Positions 29,288 to 40,900 of a stretch of 64,000 nucleotides of DNA are shown here, one piece after another; within the stretch, counting starts at the first letter, position 1; each line of letters opens with the position of its first letter. Made by a program: the position numbers and the translations under genes. The notes under the pieces are model-generated. The model saw only the letters and a program-made list of their open reading frames with translations. It was not told the DNA's origin and searched no databases. The DNA is from Leishmania mexicana MHOM/GT/2001/U1103 (taxonomy: Eukaryota > Euglenozoa > Kinetoplastea > Trypanosomatida > Trypanosomatidae), in contig NC_018320.1 in NCBI RefSeq assembly GCF_000234665.1, forward strand, positions 310,001-374,000. Direction: 5' to 3'.

Positions 29288-30754
29288 ATGAGGCTTCTGA
29301 GCAAAGTGATCGTCGGAACCACCTGCGTCACGATCTTCTGTGGCAGCGCCTACGTGGCTGCAATCACTCTTGCCCCACCCCCAAATTACACAGTGAGCAA
29401 CAATGACCGGCTGAAAAGTTACGACAAGCTGTCTATCGACAATCTGTATGAGAAAAAGACGAAGTGTCAAGAGTTTTACCTGGGCATCAGTCGGTGGCGG
29501 CGGAAGATGTTACGGGACGAAGGCCTGCTTCGCGGGCGGGTGCTGGAGGTTGGTGCCGGGTGTATGGGAAACTACGCGTACTACCCCCACAGGTACTTCA
29601 GTGACGATCCGGAGGTCCAGCGACACTTGAAGGGCATGCTGGGCTGCAGAGATGATACCCAGGTAGCAGGCAGCGGCGACAACTCCACTAGCTACATGCT
29701 GCAGCATATTGAGAAGGAAAACCCGTGCGACGAGATCGTGTTATGCGATCGGTCAGCCGGCATGGTTCAGTCGTGCATCGCAAAGATACAGAGTCGGCTG
29801 GGCTACACTCCGTATCGGTACCCCGACTACGAGGTTTCTGGGATTCGAAATTCGATTGAGGCGCGTGTCCGCGGTCAGCACGACTCAAAAAGGCTGAGGC
29901 ACGACTCAGCTGACAAAGCCGCTTTGCGCAAGAGAAAGATTGTGCGTGAAGACGGGACCGTGCAGGAAGTACTGGTGACACCCCTGAGCGGGACGGAAGA
30001 GGAGGAGTTTCTGGAGGCAACATCCTCGCAGACGAACTTGGCTGCCGGTGGCATAATCGTGCCTGTGCTGCAAGCGCTTGACACCGGCGACAAACTGCCC
30101 CTTCTCTCCAAGGAAGGGGAGGCCGCACTGGGGCGGCGTGAGCGCGAAGTTCAGGCACGCGGGGAGTTTCGACGGCATGTCGAGAGCGAGCTTCAGCGCG
30201 AAGAGAGGCTGAGCATGCTCAAGCGTGGACGCACCGACGTCTCTGCTGCCGATGGTTCACCGGCTGAAAAGAACCGAGTGGTCGAGGCGCCTCCAGAGCT
30301 TCGCGGCGGCACTCGTGAACTTGAAAGGCAGCCCTTGTTTGCCGTAGCCAACTACGCCGCTGAGCAACTCCCGTTCCCTGACAACAGCTTCGACACTGTG
30401 GTGGACATGTTCGGTCTGTGCAGCTTCGACGACCCAGTGCGCGCTTTACGTGAGCTGTCGCGCGTGTGCAAACCGGGAGGAAAGCTGCTTCTCATTGAAC
30501 ACGGAAAGGGCCACTCTACTCGTGTCAACAATCATCTGGATAAGTGGGCGCCGCGGCACGCGAAGAGCTGGGGGTGCTGGTGGAATAGGGATATTCGGCG
30601 CGTGATTCGCCTGAGCGGGCTCTCTGTAGAGAAGTGGGAAAGCAAGCATTTTGGGACGTCGCACTACATTGTCGCAAAGCCGTACAAATCGATGGAGGAG
30701 TGGGACAGGTTCGAACTGCAGCGCAAGCAGGAGGCGAGGAAAGCTGCCGTTTAG
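29288..30754 (+). CDS. OMS1-like membrane-anchored SAM methyltransferase
   Basis: A 488-residue protein from the ATG at 29288. An N-terminal hydrophobic helix (VIVGTTCVTIFCGSAYVAAI, about residues 7-26) looks like a membrane anchor, possibly also a mitochondrial signal. Class I methyltransferase motifs follow: VLEVGAGCMGNYAYYP (motif I, about residue 86), LPFPDNSFDTVVDMFGLCSF, ALRELSRVCKPGGKLLLIEHG, then the OMS1/METTL7-type tail HAKSWGCWWNRDIRRVIRLSG and KHFGTSHYIVAKPY. Yeast OMS1 is a mitochondrial inner-membrane protein of this group. Between motif I and the PDNSFD block lies an unusually long charged insert (about residues 190-340, Arg/Glu-rich) that splits the domain. The methyl acceptor is unknown. 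The family is secure; location is an inference. Confidence 0.88.
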   Translation: MRLLSKVIVGTTCVTIFCGSAYVAAITLAPPPNYTVSNNDRLKSYDKLSIDNLYEKKTKCQEFYLGISRWRRKMLRDEGLLRGRVLEVGAGCMGNYAYYPHRYFSDDPEVQRHLKGMLGCRDDTQVAGSGDNSTSYMLQHIEKENPCDEIVLCDRSAGMVQSCIAKIQSRLGYTPYRYPDYEVSGIRNSIEARVRGQHDSKRLRHDSADKAALRKRKIVREDGTVQEVLVTPLSGTEEEEFLEATSSQTNLAAGGIIVPVLQALDTGDKLPLLSKEGEAALGRREREVQARGEFRRHVESELQREERLSMLKRGRTDVSAADGSPAEKNRVVEAPPELRGGTRELERQPLFAVANYAAEQLPFPDNSFDTVVDMFGLCSFDDPVRALRELSRVCKPGGKLLLIEHGKGHSTRVNNHLDKWAPRHAKSWGCWWNRDIRRVIRLSGLSVEKWESKHFGTSHYIVAKPYKSMEEWDRFELQRKQEARKAAV

Positions 30755-31461
30755 CGGAGTAGCAGTGGCTTTTCAGGAAAAGGGGCGCGACGCCTCGGCG
30801 TGTGGTCGAAGTGGCACAGGCTAGAGCACCCCGGTTGTGTCTCTCTGAACGTACCGGCGCTTTCGTACCCCATGGTGTGCGCCTATGTGCCCTCTAGTAC
30901 TTGTTTTGTGGAATGATAGGACGCGCGTGTATCGTGCGCAGCAGCGCCCACACGAGTTTCAGTGTCTGACGTGTGGCACATGGTGTGCTTGTTTTGGCTG
31001 CCTCGCTTCCGCGAGGTGCGTTCACATCTTCGTTTAAAGCAAGGGATCTTCTGAGCGGCATGCCTTGTAGCTCCCCCACAGTGCTTTCCACGGGGAATCG
31101 AACTCTCTTCCCGCGTTTCCCTTGCTCTTGTCGTGGCGGTTACCTCTTTTACTGGCGCAGGCAAGCACGGCGGCCTATTGGCAGTCGCAGCACCGCCGCA
31201 GCGGTGAGACCGCCCCATGGGCTTCACATACCCAAGTGATCCCCCCTCCCCGCGCTGCTCTCTCTCTGTGCCTTCTCTTGGGCTGTTTCCTTGGCAGTTT
31301 TTCCTCTGATGCCCCTCTTTCCCGTCCTCCTCTTTCGTCTGTTGTGGCCGGACGCTGTCGGCAACTGCTGCCGAGTACAGCTGGTGCCTTCATTCGCGAA
31401 TCAACCATCCTCACTCTCGCAGTCTTGCTCTTTTCTTCGACAACCCCGCGACATTGAAGAA
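30755..31461. other. Intergenic spacer
   Basis: No gene supported. A pyrimidine-rich stretch from about 31245 to 31420 ends in AG at 31421-31422, a likely splice acceptor 40 bases before the next ATG. Confidence 0.55.
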
Positions 31462-33741
31462 ATGGCAGTGGTGTACCCGAGCGAGGAAGACGAGAGCGTC
31501 CTGGTTGGCTTCACAGAGTTCTTCACACAGCAGGAGGGCGTGTATGCGCTTCTTCGCGTCACCGAGCAAGATGTGCAAACAGTGAGGAGCGCATGCAGTT
31601 CTGTGCTAGCGCATCTCAGCAGGACAAGCCGACTTATTCTTGCATCCACCCCTCTCAATCAGGCAGACGCCGCTCAGCTTGTCATGGGAAGCAACGGCAG
31701 AGACACAGCATATCAGGAGGGCAGCGTCTATCCTCATATGCTACAGCACAGCGGTCCTATGGGATACAACATCACCCTGTCCGAATCGGCGGGGGCTGCA
31801 CCACCGCTGCTTCACCACCCAAAGTCTTTTCTAGGGTCGCAGCGCGACGCAATCGACTTCATGGCGGCGGAGCTGGAAAGCGCCAAGGACACGCTGCTAT
31901 CTTTGAACGCGAGATACGCATACTTGTGGACCACGAATGTGGACGAGCTGCGCCGGTACATTGCACAAGACGAAAGACGTCGGAAGGCGCAGCAGCCAAT
32001 GTGGAAGCATGCCCAGATGAGGGCCGCTCCGATTGAGGAGGAGACACAGAAGAGACCACATAGCCCGGCGGATGAAGTGGGACTGAGCGACGCAGCACCT
32101 CAGCAGGGTGATGCCCAGGACATAGCTGAGAAGGCGCCGAAGAAGGACCCTCAAGCAGAGGCGCCCTCTGAGTCATCTGCGCAGGCGCCAACGTACCGCA
32201 CGCTGCTGGCGCTGGACCCTTCGCAGCTGCCATCGAAGCAGGTCCAGCGAAGCTTCATGAAGTTCATTCAGGCGTGCTTGTCTCTGCTAGAGTGGGCGGA
32301 CAGTGTCTTAGGGCTGCTCTCTGGCCGGGACGATGTACCGAAGGCTGGTACATTCGAAGTGCCGGTGCAGCGGGAGTCGTCGCAGCGCAGAGTCGACACG
32401 GCTCGCGAGGCAAGCGAGCAGAGACCGACAAACCAGGCAGCCACATCAGCTGGGCGCCCCGGCACCAAGACTGTGCGTGTTCTCCGCTACGAGATACGCG
32501 ACGTGAGCCACGTATACGACATGTTGTACCAGCAGGCGGAGTGCTTCTATCTCCCAGAGTACGCCCTGTATGATGCACGCATAAAACAACGACTCCTGGA
32601 TCCGTCCTACTACTACGCCCTGCGCATTCTTATCGAGGACGCAACGACTGAGATGACCCGGCTGGAACACATCGCTGCCTCGCGGGCGAATTTGGTGCGC
32701 GCCGACGCTCGCCTGTCGCCCTTTGAAGCGTATCAACGCGGCGCCTTTGCCTCCTACCCTGAGTTCTTCGGAATGGGGATGAGCCCATCTTTGCCTGGTG
32801 CGCACGACAGGGTAGCCATGGAAAGGGGCGAGCCAGCCAGGATTGTCTTTTGGCCTGCGCTGCCTCAGTTTGCGTTTCTCCGAAACACGCTGCGGCTGCT
32901 TCTCAGCGCCTGCATCAACGAGGACGACCGAACGAGTTTCAAGCGCTATGAGGAGCTGTACCAGACGCTCGTGGGAAGCGCCAGGGATGCAGTGGCTGAG
33001 CTGCAACACCTCCCAAAGCCTCCCCCTCCCCTTCTCGAGCCTGCTGCACAGAGGATCTTTGGCACTCGGCTTGCCGGGACGGCTGGCCGCCCGCGCTATG
33101 AGCTAGTATTAGTTTTGGACGAGAGCAGCGCGCAGGAGGCGAGGTCGCATGGCAAGGCAGCGTGGGTGATATCTGCTGAGGACCGCGGGCGATTGCGCGC
33201 CGGATTTGAGGCGTACTGGGGGTTGCGGGACGGCGTGCACTCCCTAAAGCTGTCTCTCGATAAGGACATTCGCCGCAAGGATAAGACTCACCGCACTCGT
33301 GTGCTTGACAAGTGCGTTGCACATGAGAGGGACGCGGTGGCGATCATGGCCCTCAAGCGCGAGCGGGAGCTCCAAGAGGCGGAGCTCCGCTCCCGACGTG
33401 AGAACGGTGGCTGGTTGGGGGCGGCACGAGCGTCACTGCGGTCACTGGCCGGGATCGCCACTTGCAAGGCCGAGGTTCAAATGGAGGATCTCGGCATTCC
33501 GACGGTCCCAGAGCGCGATGATTCTGGTGCCGCCATGACGACCACCTCGCCCTACCACGGGGAGAAAACGTTGCTGCAGGAGAGCGTGAATCGACTCTGG
33601 AGCGCTGTGGAGGCGCACGGTGTGCACATGGAACGCGAGTACCCGGGCCTGTTTCACCGCAGCGAGAGGCAGCGTTGGGCGAGGCGTGTCGGCTCATTGA
33701 TCGAGAAGGCTAACGCAGTCGGCGTGGTCTTCTCTCCTTGA
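31462..33741 (+). CDS. Hypothetical protein, 759 residues
   Basis: From the ATG at 31462 (MAVVYPSEEDESVLVG), just after a candidate splice AG at 31421-31422; the longer frame from 31291 begins in the pyrimidine tract. I do not recognise a domain. Residues 1-190 are mostly helical (FFTQQEGVYALLRVTEQDVQ, DAIDFMAAELESAKDTLLSL). About 190-240 is a charged low-complexity linker. About 335-530 is a well-structured looking block rich in Tyr (SHVYDMLYQQAECFYLPEYA, SYYYALRILIEDATTEM). A final helical region ends at SLIEKANAVGVVFSP. There is no signal peptide or membrane segment. Codon use and absence of repeats support a real, soluble, probably trypanosomatid-specific protein. Confidence 0.85.
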   Translation: MAVVYPSEEDESVLVGFTEFFTQQEGVYALLRVTEQDVQTVRSACSSVLAHLSRTSRLILASTPLNQADAAQLVMGSNGRDTAYQEGSVYPHMLQHSGPMGYNITLSESAGAAPPLLHHPKSFLGSQRDAIDFMAAELESAKDTLLSLNARYAYLWTTNVDELRRYIAQDERRRKAQQPMWKHAQMRAAPIEEETQKRPHSPADEVGLSDAAPQQGDAQDIAEKAPKKDPQAEAPSESSAQAPTYRTLLALDPSQLPSKQVQRSFMKFIQACLSLLEWADSVLGLLSGRDDVPKAGTFEVPVQRESSQRRVDTAREASEQRPTNQAATSAGRPGTKTVRVLRYEIRDVSHVYDMLYQQAECFYLPEYALYDARIKQRLLDPSYYYALRILIEDATTEMTRLEHIAASRANLVRADARLSPFEAYQRGAFASYPEFFGMGMSPSLPGAHDRVAMERGEPARIVFWPALPQFAFLRNTLRLLLSACINEDDRTSFKRYEELYQTLVGSARDAVAELQHLPKPPPPLLEPAAQRIFGTRLAGTAGRPRYELVLVLDESSAQEARSHGKAAWVISAEDRGRLRAGFEAYWGLRDGVHSLKLSLDKDIRRKDKTHRTRVLDKCVAHERDAVAIMALKRERELQEAELRSRRENGGWLGAARASLRSLAGIATCKAEVQMEDLGIPTVPERDDSGAAMTTTSPYHGEKTLLQESVNRLWSAVEAHGVHMEREYPGLFHRSERQRWARRVGSLIEKANAVGVVFSP

Positions 33742-36700
33742 GTGGCGTTCGCGTGCTGACGGAGAGGGTGTTTTGGCTGGCCATGGGGTCCTGAGGTATA
33801 CACGCTTTGGATTTCTTTGTATCTGCACGTTTCCCCCCTCTCCGGCGTAGCCGACCTCCACGCCAACCCTGCAGACTTCGCTTTTCGCGCGCACTGGCTC
33901 TCTCGCTTACACTCACACCCATTCCTGCTCATCGTCGTACGCACGGGGGGGAGGGGAGATGTCAGCCACAATGATGAAGGATGACAGCAAAGCAAGCGCA
34001 CAAGCACCGCTCCCTGATAGCCGTAGCGGCTTGTGTCTTGCGACTTTCTCCCCTGCCTCTCCCGCAGTTTTCCTTTTTTTTCTGTTTGCTCTTCGCCTTC
34101 GTGCCAATGTGAGGAGCCGATGTTTCTCGTTCACACACGCGTGCGTACGCACATGCAGATGTGCACGCACGCAAGCGCAGAAGCGCACACGCACTGATCT
34201 GGAGAAGCAGAGGGAGGACGACACACCCACGCACACGCACACGCACACACACACACACAGATAGAGAAGTGCCTCGTCTGTCTTTGTGGTCGTTTTTTCT
34301 TTTCTCCCCCTTTTTCCCCTCTCTTCTCGTGCGTGCCTTTCCCCTTCTGCCCCCATGCTCCCTGCTGCCCCTCCCTCTGTCTACCTGGTGCGTGGGCGCA
34401 CACCGCTCCAGACGGGTGTCTTTGTGCACAAACGTGCGCAGACACGCGTCTCACGCGCTCATGGTAAGTCCTCCCCCTCATATGACCTCTGTGATATGAT
34501 GCGTTGTTCATCTTCTCCTTCATCTCGGCTCGCTTCAACCGACGGTGTTTGACTGTTGCGTGGGACTGAGGAAATGCTTCTGCATAGATGTGCATGTCTG
34601 CGTATATATGTGTGTCTATGTCTGTAGACACCAAGGGAAAGTGAGACATAGGGAGGCAAATAACACCAAACATGGCGGGAAGTTTCGGTCGAGGGTGCGT
34701 GTGTCGTGTTCTCGGGAGGATGCGGCGTTGTCTGTTTACGAGATTCAATAGGCGTAGGGTCAAGGGTGATGGTGGTAGTAGGCCAGACGTAAAGTGTCGA
34801 CGGGTCGAAATCGCTTTTCTGTCCTCATGTGGTACACACACACACATAACGGTTACTCGGTGCACCTCCGCTACTTCGTTTCTGTGACGGGTATGTGTTT
34901 CCCCCCTCCCTCACGTCTGTCTTGCCTCGCTTCGTGCCAAGTCTTTTGTGCTTGTTCGTGCCCATGTGCGCCTGTGAGGTCGCGTGCTGCACTCCCATGC
35001 AGCTTTGCGGCATGTTATTCAGGACGATGAAGAAAAAAAACGCTCTTTCGCTCTCTCTCTCTCGCTCTCTGTTGGCGGAGTATCTCTGTTCTACCAAACA
35101 CCTTGCTTACTGGTCGTTTTCGTGCCCGCACCCTCATCCCCATACGGCGGGATGGTGAGGCGAGTGAGGGCGTGCGTGCGTGTGCGGGTTCCTCTACACC
35201 AGCAATCAAGACTACTGGGGTGTTATGTGGCGACAAACGAAAAGAAAACCGAGCTGACACGCACAGCGATTTCAGGAGAGACAGAGAGGGAGCGAGCGAG
35301 CGAGGGATTGGGGAGGGCGGAGGGGGAGGGGGAGAGAGAAGCTGCAGTAAAAAGGGCACCAGGACCACTAGAGCTGGTGGTCGCATCTCTTTTTCCTGCT
35401 TTCTTTTCCACCACTTGATCAGCGCAGCGCTCAAAGCGTGCATGCCTCCCGGGTGCCGACGCGCATCTCAATCGCTTCCCTGATACCTCCTTGGACATTT
35501 CGGCTAACGCAGCTAGCGCAGACACACTCTCTGTGTGTTTGTGTATACGTGGGTGGTGGTGGCGGGGGAGGCATTGTTCTGTTAGGACACCAGCGGCCGA
35601 AAGGGAGAGAAGGGTCCGTTGGGAGTGTCGCCCATCTTCCACCGTGCGTGACATGACCGCTTTCATATGTCGCACCACTTCTGCTTCTCTCTCTCGCTTG
35701 CGTGTTGGTGTCGTCACCGTTACACACAGACAGGCACACACAGGCACACGTTTGCCCCGCCAAGAGGGGGTGGGGCACCGCTGAAACCCTCAGCAGCGCT
35801 AGACGGACTGCATAGTGTCAGGGTTTGTGGCTCGCTGAGACGACGGCCCCCCTCCCTCTTCTCTTCACTTCTTCTATCTCCCACACAGTTGCGCCCTTTA
35901 CATCTCCACAGCACGTTTGCTGTGTAATTCAGATGGGAAGGGCTCAGGGAGCTCTACACGGATGGCTTGCCGGATCCGCGTATCACGAGCCTCGTCTATC
36001 AGGAGGGCTGCGCTACTTCCAAGAAGGTGGCAGACCGCTCCTATTGAATCTCTCTATATTTTTTCAAGGCAACCCTTCTGCCATACGGCACGAGCTCAAC
36101 TCTACCCGCCCTGTCACAGGCCCCCACCGCATGGTGCAACGAAGCAGTCGACACACCCCGGGACAGCAATGCGCCAACTCAGGCATTGGAGCGCAGCCCC
36201 TGCCACAAACTTTATCCCCGCACACACGCCTAAAAAACGCTTTTCTCTCTCTACCCCAACGCTGCTGGGCTGCTAACCACCACCACCACCAGAACAACAA
36301 TGTGTTACGTATCGGCGGTCCGATTTCGTCACTTTGTAGGGGCTCCAGCATGTCTGCCATAGGCTCTTCTTTTCTGGTGGCGGAGCTGATACTGTTTCCA
36401 TGAAATGACGTTGATGGAGGATGCGCCGCACACGGCTGCCTACACCCGCAACGCGCAGGAAGGCAAATTTGTGGCGGACCGTTACTCACACCGAAAAGGA
36501 AAGACGGGCATGCGCAGCAGGGCCCAACTTTGAGTCACCGCGGCGCGGAGGGGACAACGTTCTTGCCCGACCTTTCTCTCTCCTCTTCGCCACTCTCTCT
36601 CACCTTGCTATCACCCCTTCCTACCCTTCTTTCACGCTCTCTGCCGAATCACGGACAAACCTCGACTACGACGCGTTCACAACAACGAAAACTTGCACAA

Positions 36701-37954
36701 CCGACGCCGGTGACTCGATACCCCACCAACGGTATTACACACACACATACGTTACACATACACGCAAAGAGCTCAAAGGAAGCGACGCTCTATCTTCTCT
36801 TGTTTCCTGACGAAATCATAGAGCTTCATCGACAACTTCCTCCTCCCTCCTCCTCCCGTATCGCCCTGCTTCACATCTCTTTGTCCCCCCTTTAATTTTT
36901 TTTTACTCTCTCTTTTCACGTATTTGGTTTCGTTCCCTTTGGATAGACGGACGAAGGCCACTCTTGACCCCTTCCCTCTTCCCCTCCTCTTCCCTTCTCC
37001 CCCTCCCACCACCACCACTCCCGCAGCCCTCCCTCCCTCCCTCCCTGGAATTTCATCATTGTGCGTCGTGCGCGTATTTATGTTTATTTATCCTTCATAG
37101 TTCGACCCTCCTCTCTCTCTGTGTGTGAGCGTGTCTGTGTGCTGTAGCGCACGTCGATACTCGAGCACAGGTGGTTCAAAGAAAAAAGAAAGAAACAGAA
37201 GCGAACGAAAACACGGCACGGGTTGCTCTCCTGTTCTGGAAACTTTCTCTGTCCCTGCACGTGCTGTGTTGGTCTCGCGCGCGCGGACACGCATACAGGA
37301 GACACGGCAGCGAAAGACGGCGGCTAAACCCAGAGAAAAAGCGTGTTTATCATCGGCGACCGCGTGCGCATAGACATAGGTATAGGTTCGCCGAAGAGGG
37401 AACAGTGGGCTCATCGTCTCATAGACACTTGAAAAAGAGGAAAGGGACGAATTGGGAGGGTGTGTGTGGGGGATCGAAGAGAGAACAGGCGGAGACAGAC
37501 TCGAGTGGCTGCAGAGAAGTGAGCGACAAGAGCAGGAACGGCAGCGGCAGTGAGGCGCTGTTTTCATTTTGGTGTGTTTAGCATATCTTTCTAGCCTTTT
37601 GTGTCGTTGCTTGAGTGAGCGAGTATCGGGATTCCGCGATCGCATAGAAGGAAAAAAAAAGTGTCCCGCGCTTGCACGCGTTGGCGTCCTTGACAAGTAT
37701 CGTCAGCGCGCGTTCGTTTTCCTTTACTTCTTCAGTCACCTTTTTTTTCATTTTCTTTGTATCCGTTTGCTTCATTGGGTTCACTGCCTTGTCTCTCTTC
37801 CGTGCGTAGGGGCTGTCTTTCACTCCTCAGCTCTTCCACACCTCTGGAGGGCAGGAAAAAATAAAAAAGAAACATAGAACGTATCTCTCTCCCGCCTTAC
37901 GCCCCCCCTCCCCCCTTTGCTCCTCCGCGTGTGTGTCTGTGTGTGTGTACGTGT
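33742..37954. other. Long gene-free spacer, 4.2 kb
   Basis: Low-complexity sequence: (CA)n at about 34225-34262, CT-rich runs (36560-37060) and many short frames of biased composition, none convincing. One 42-codon frame at 36405-36533 (MTLMEDAPHTAAYTRN) has moderately coding-like third positions but is too short to call. Pyrimidine tracts near 37790-37825 with AGs are likely splice sites for the coiled-coil gene. Confidence 0.5.
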
Positions 37955-40900
37955 ATGTCCGTACTCGAGATGTCGGCGCGCCGTGGTACGTCCTCTGTGA
38001 AGCTGGCGCCGCCTGTGCCGTCGCCATCTCCATCGCGCGATGAAGCGAGCGTCCATGATGCACGGAAAGACGGAAGGCTTAGCGCAGAGGGGACCATCGC
38101 ATCCGTCTCCAAGACGGGTTCGTCGACGCCGAACACGAATCATGTGGCCGCTGCAGCCCGCGACGACTCAGAAGGTGTTACAACTTCGTCCCCGAGCAAC
38201 CCAGTCGGCTCTCTGGGTCGCGAGGCTAGCGTGAATTCGCAAAGCGAGACTTGCCGCACTCCCTCAGCGCATGGGCAGGCAGTGCAGTCCACCTCACCGG
38301 AGGGGCTCAGCGTTGCAGGCAGTGCGGCGACAGAGCTGGGAGGCGACGAGGTGCTACCGCCTCTCGCGAAGAGCCCAGTGCAACACGCGCAGAGGACGAC
38401 GGAGGCTTCTGGCACCAAGAGATATGCACCTCCGGCCGACGAGGAGCTTGTGGATTCTGCTCCTCGATCACCCTTCCGCCGCGGCGCCAGTCACGCCAAC
38501 GGCGCTGAAGATCTGATGCCGAGGGATGGCTTGGTTGCCTCAGCCGCCGCTACTGCTGATCGCGGTGCTGCGCAGGGTACCAACAGCTTTCACCCTAGCG
38601 CAGGCAGTCCCCACAACGTCACAGTCGGGTTCAACGATTCGCCATTGAACGGCGAGCGACAGGGTGAGGGTCGCGCACGGGCTACGTATACAGCTGGGTC
38701 CCTGCCACGGTGCCACATCAGTGGCGCTAGTCCTGTCCAGGACACTGCTTCCTCCATGGCTCGCCCGTCGGGAGGCTACGCTTCAGGCGGTTCTGCACCG
38801 CGCACTTTTTCCTCTGAGTCCACCTTCTACGACCAGCGCCTCAGCGCGGCGGCGACAACGTCACCAGCTGGTATGAACAGCTCCGGCTACACGCCTTCTC
38901 AGCGTTCCTTGGTGCACTACGTCGCGCCTCCTGGGGACACGGCGATTCCGTCGTACGGTTGCCGCGATATCGCAACTGGCAGTGATGCCGGCTACAGTCC
39001 TAGCCGCCACGCGGAAATTCGGGCGATGCTCATCACGGCGGAACGTGAGCTGGCCGATATGCGTGAGGAGTGTGCGAAGCGTGGAATGCGGGCTGATACA
39101 CTCGAGGCTGCGCTGGATCGAGAGCGTGGAAATCTGCGTGCGCTGCGTGACCGCTACGCCGACGAGGCCGCTGCCGCCCGCGAAGAACACGAGGCGCAAA
39201 CCCGGCAGCTGCGCGATCAGCTGCACGTGCTCAAGATGGTCTCCGAGAACGCGATGGCTGAGAAGAGCAAGGCGGCGGAGGACGCGACGCGGCGCAAGAA
39301 GGAACTGTTGGAGCTGCTGGATCGCGAGCGGGATGAGAAGAGCTACATCATGGCAGACTACCGCGAACAAACAGAGTCGCTGATCGCGGAGCAAGGACGC
39401 GAGATCACGTACCTGCGCGGCGCCCTCGACAAGCTCAAGAGCGAGTACGACGACTTAGCGAAACAGCACCAGGTGGCGGAGGAGGAGCTGGAGGGGTTGC
39501 AAGAGAAGGTGGAGAACGTTACGGCGCAGCTCGACAAGGAGCGGTCGGACGCCGCTAGCAAGACGAAGGGTCTGCAGGCCAACATGCAACAGGAATGCCA
39601 AGCCCTCACCGAGCAGCTCGCCGCCATGCAGGAGCAGCTGCAGAGGGCTGCCACCCAGCACGCGGCCAAGCAGCAGGCTCTCACCGATCAGCTGCAGAAA
39701 AACGAGGAGAAGCAGCGTGTCACCGAGGAGGAGTACCAGTACACACTCGACACGCTGAAGCAGGCGTACCGCCGCGACACGGACAGTTTGCGAGAGGAGG
39801 TGAATCGCTTGAAGGAGACGCACGGCAAACAAGAGGAGGAGTTGCGCCATGACCTGGAGAAGGCCGCGAGGAGGGAGAGCAAGTCCGTCGAGGCTCTGCG
39901 GCAGGCGCTGGAACAGGCGCGTCAGGAGAAGGAGCTGAGCGTAGAGGGCAGCTTCAAACAGCGTGAGGTGCTGCAGCGTCAGCACCGTGACAAGGTGGCG
40001 GCTCTTCAGAAGGAGCTCGACGCGACGGTACAGCAGCTGACGGAGGAGAGTGAGGCACGCAAGGACCGTGAGGCGGATGTGGAGGTGCTGCGGGTGCGCG
40101 CGGACAACCTGGAAAAGGCAAACCAGCGCCTCTCCAACGAGCTGGAGACAGTCCAGGCAGACCAGCGCAGTCGGGAGCGGTCGACAGAGCAGGCGCACCA
40201 AGCCGCCGTAGAGGCAATGCGAACGAAGCTGCGCACGGCACTTACCGATCTGGGGTACGCGCAGGATCAGCTGACGCAGCAGGCGGCCGATGCGCAGCAG
40301 CTGCGTGATGAACTGGCGAAGCGCAGCAGCGCTCTCGAGGCGGCGAAGGAGAAGATAGGTATGCTGGAAAGAGCCTCTGTGGACGAGCTCGGGAAGGCGA
40401 AGGACACGGCAGTGCAGCGGGAGAAGGAGGCTGCTCAAGTTATCACACAGCTGCGCACCAGCAAGACGCAGCTGGAGGCGGCATGCGAGCAGCTGGAGCG
40501 GCAGCTGAAAGAGACAGAGAGCCGAGTACAGGGCACGGCCAAGCAGGTCAACGAAGAGCGCCGTTCACTGGAGGAAGCAAACCGCAGGCTGCAGGATGCT
40601 CGTGTTGAGGTGGAGGACTTGCGCGCGGTCGTGAATCACGAACGGGAGCGTGGCACCCTTCTCCAGGAAGAAAAGCGACAGGTGGAGCGTCAACTCGCCG
40701 AGGAGAAGCTCTACCGCGAGGAGCTCGAGAACCAATTACACATGACAGAGCGGAGGCTGCAGGAACAGCAGCAGGACTACGCTCGCCAGCTTCAGCAGAT
40801 GGAGGGAAAGCTGGAGGAGCAGGTGCAACGGCACCACGCGGAGCTGGCGGCTTCCCGCATTGCGGCCGAGCAGGTGCGCGGTGAGGTCGGTCGCGCGCGA

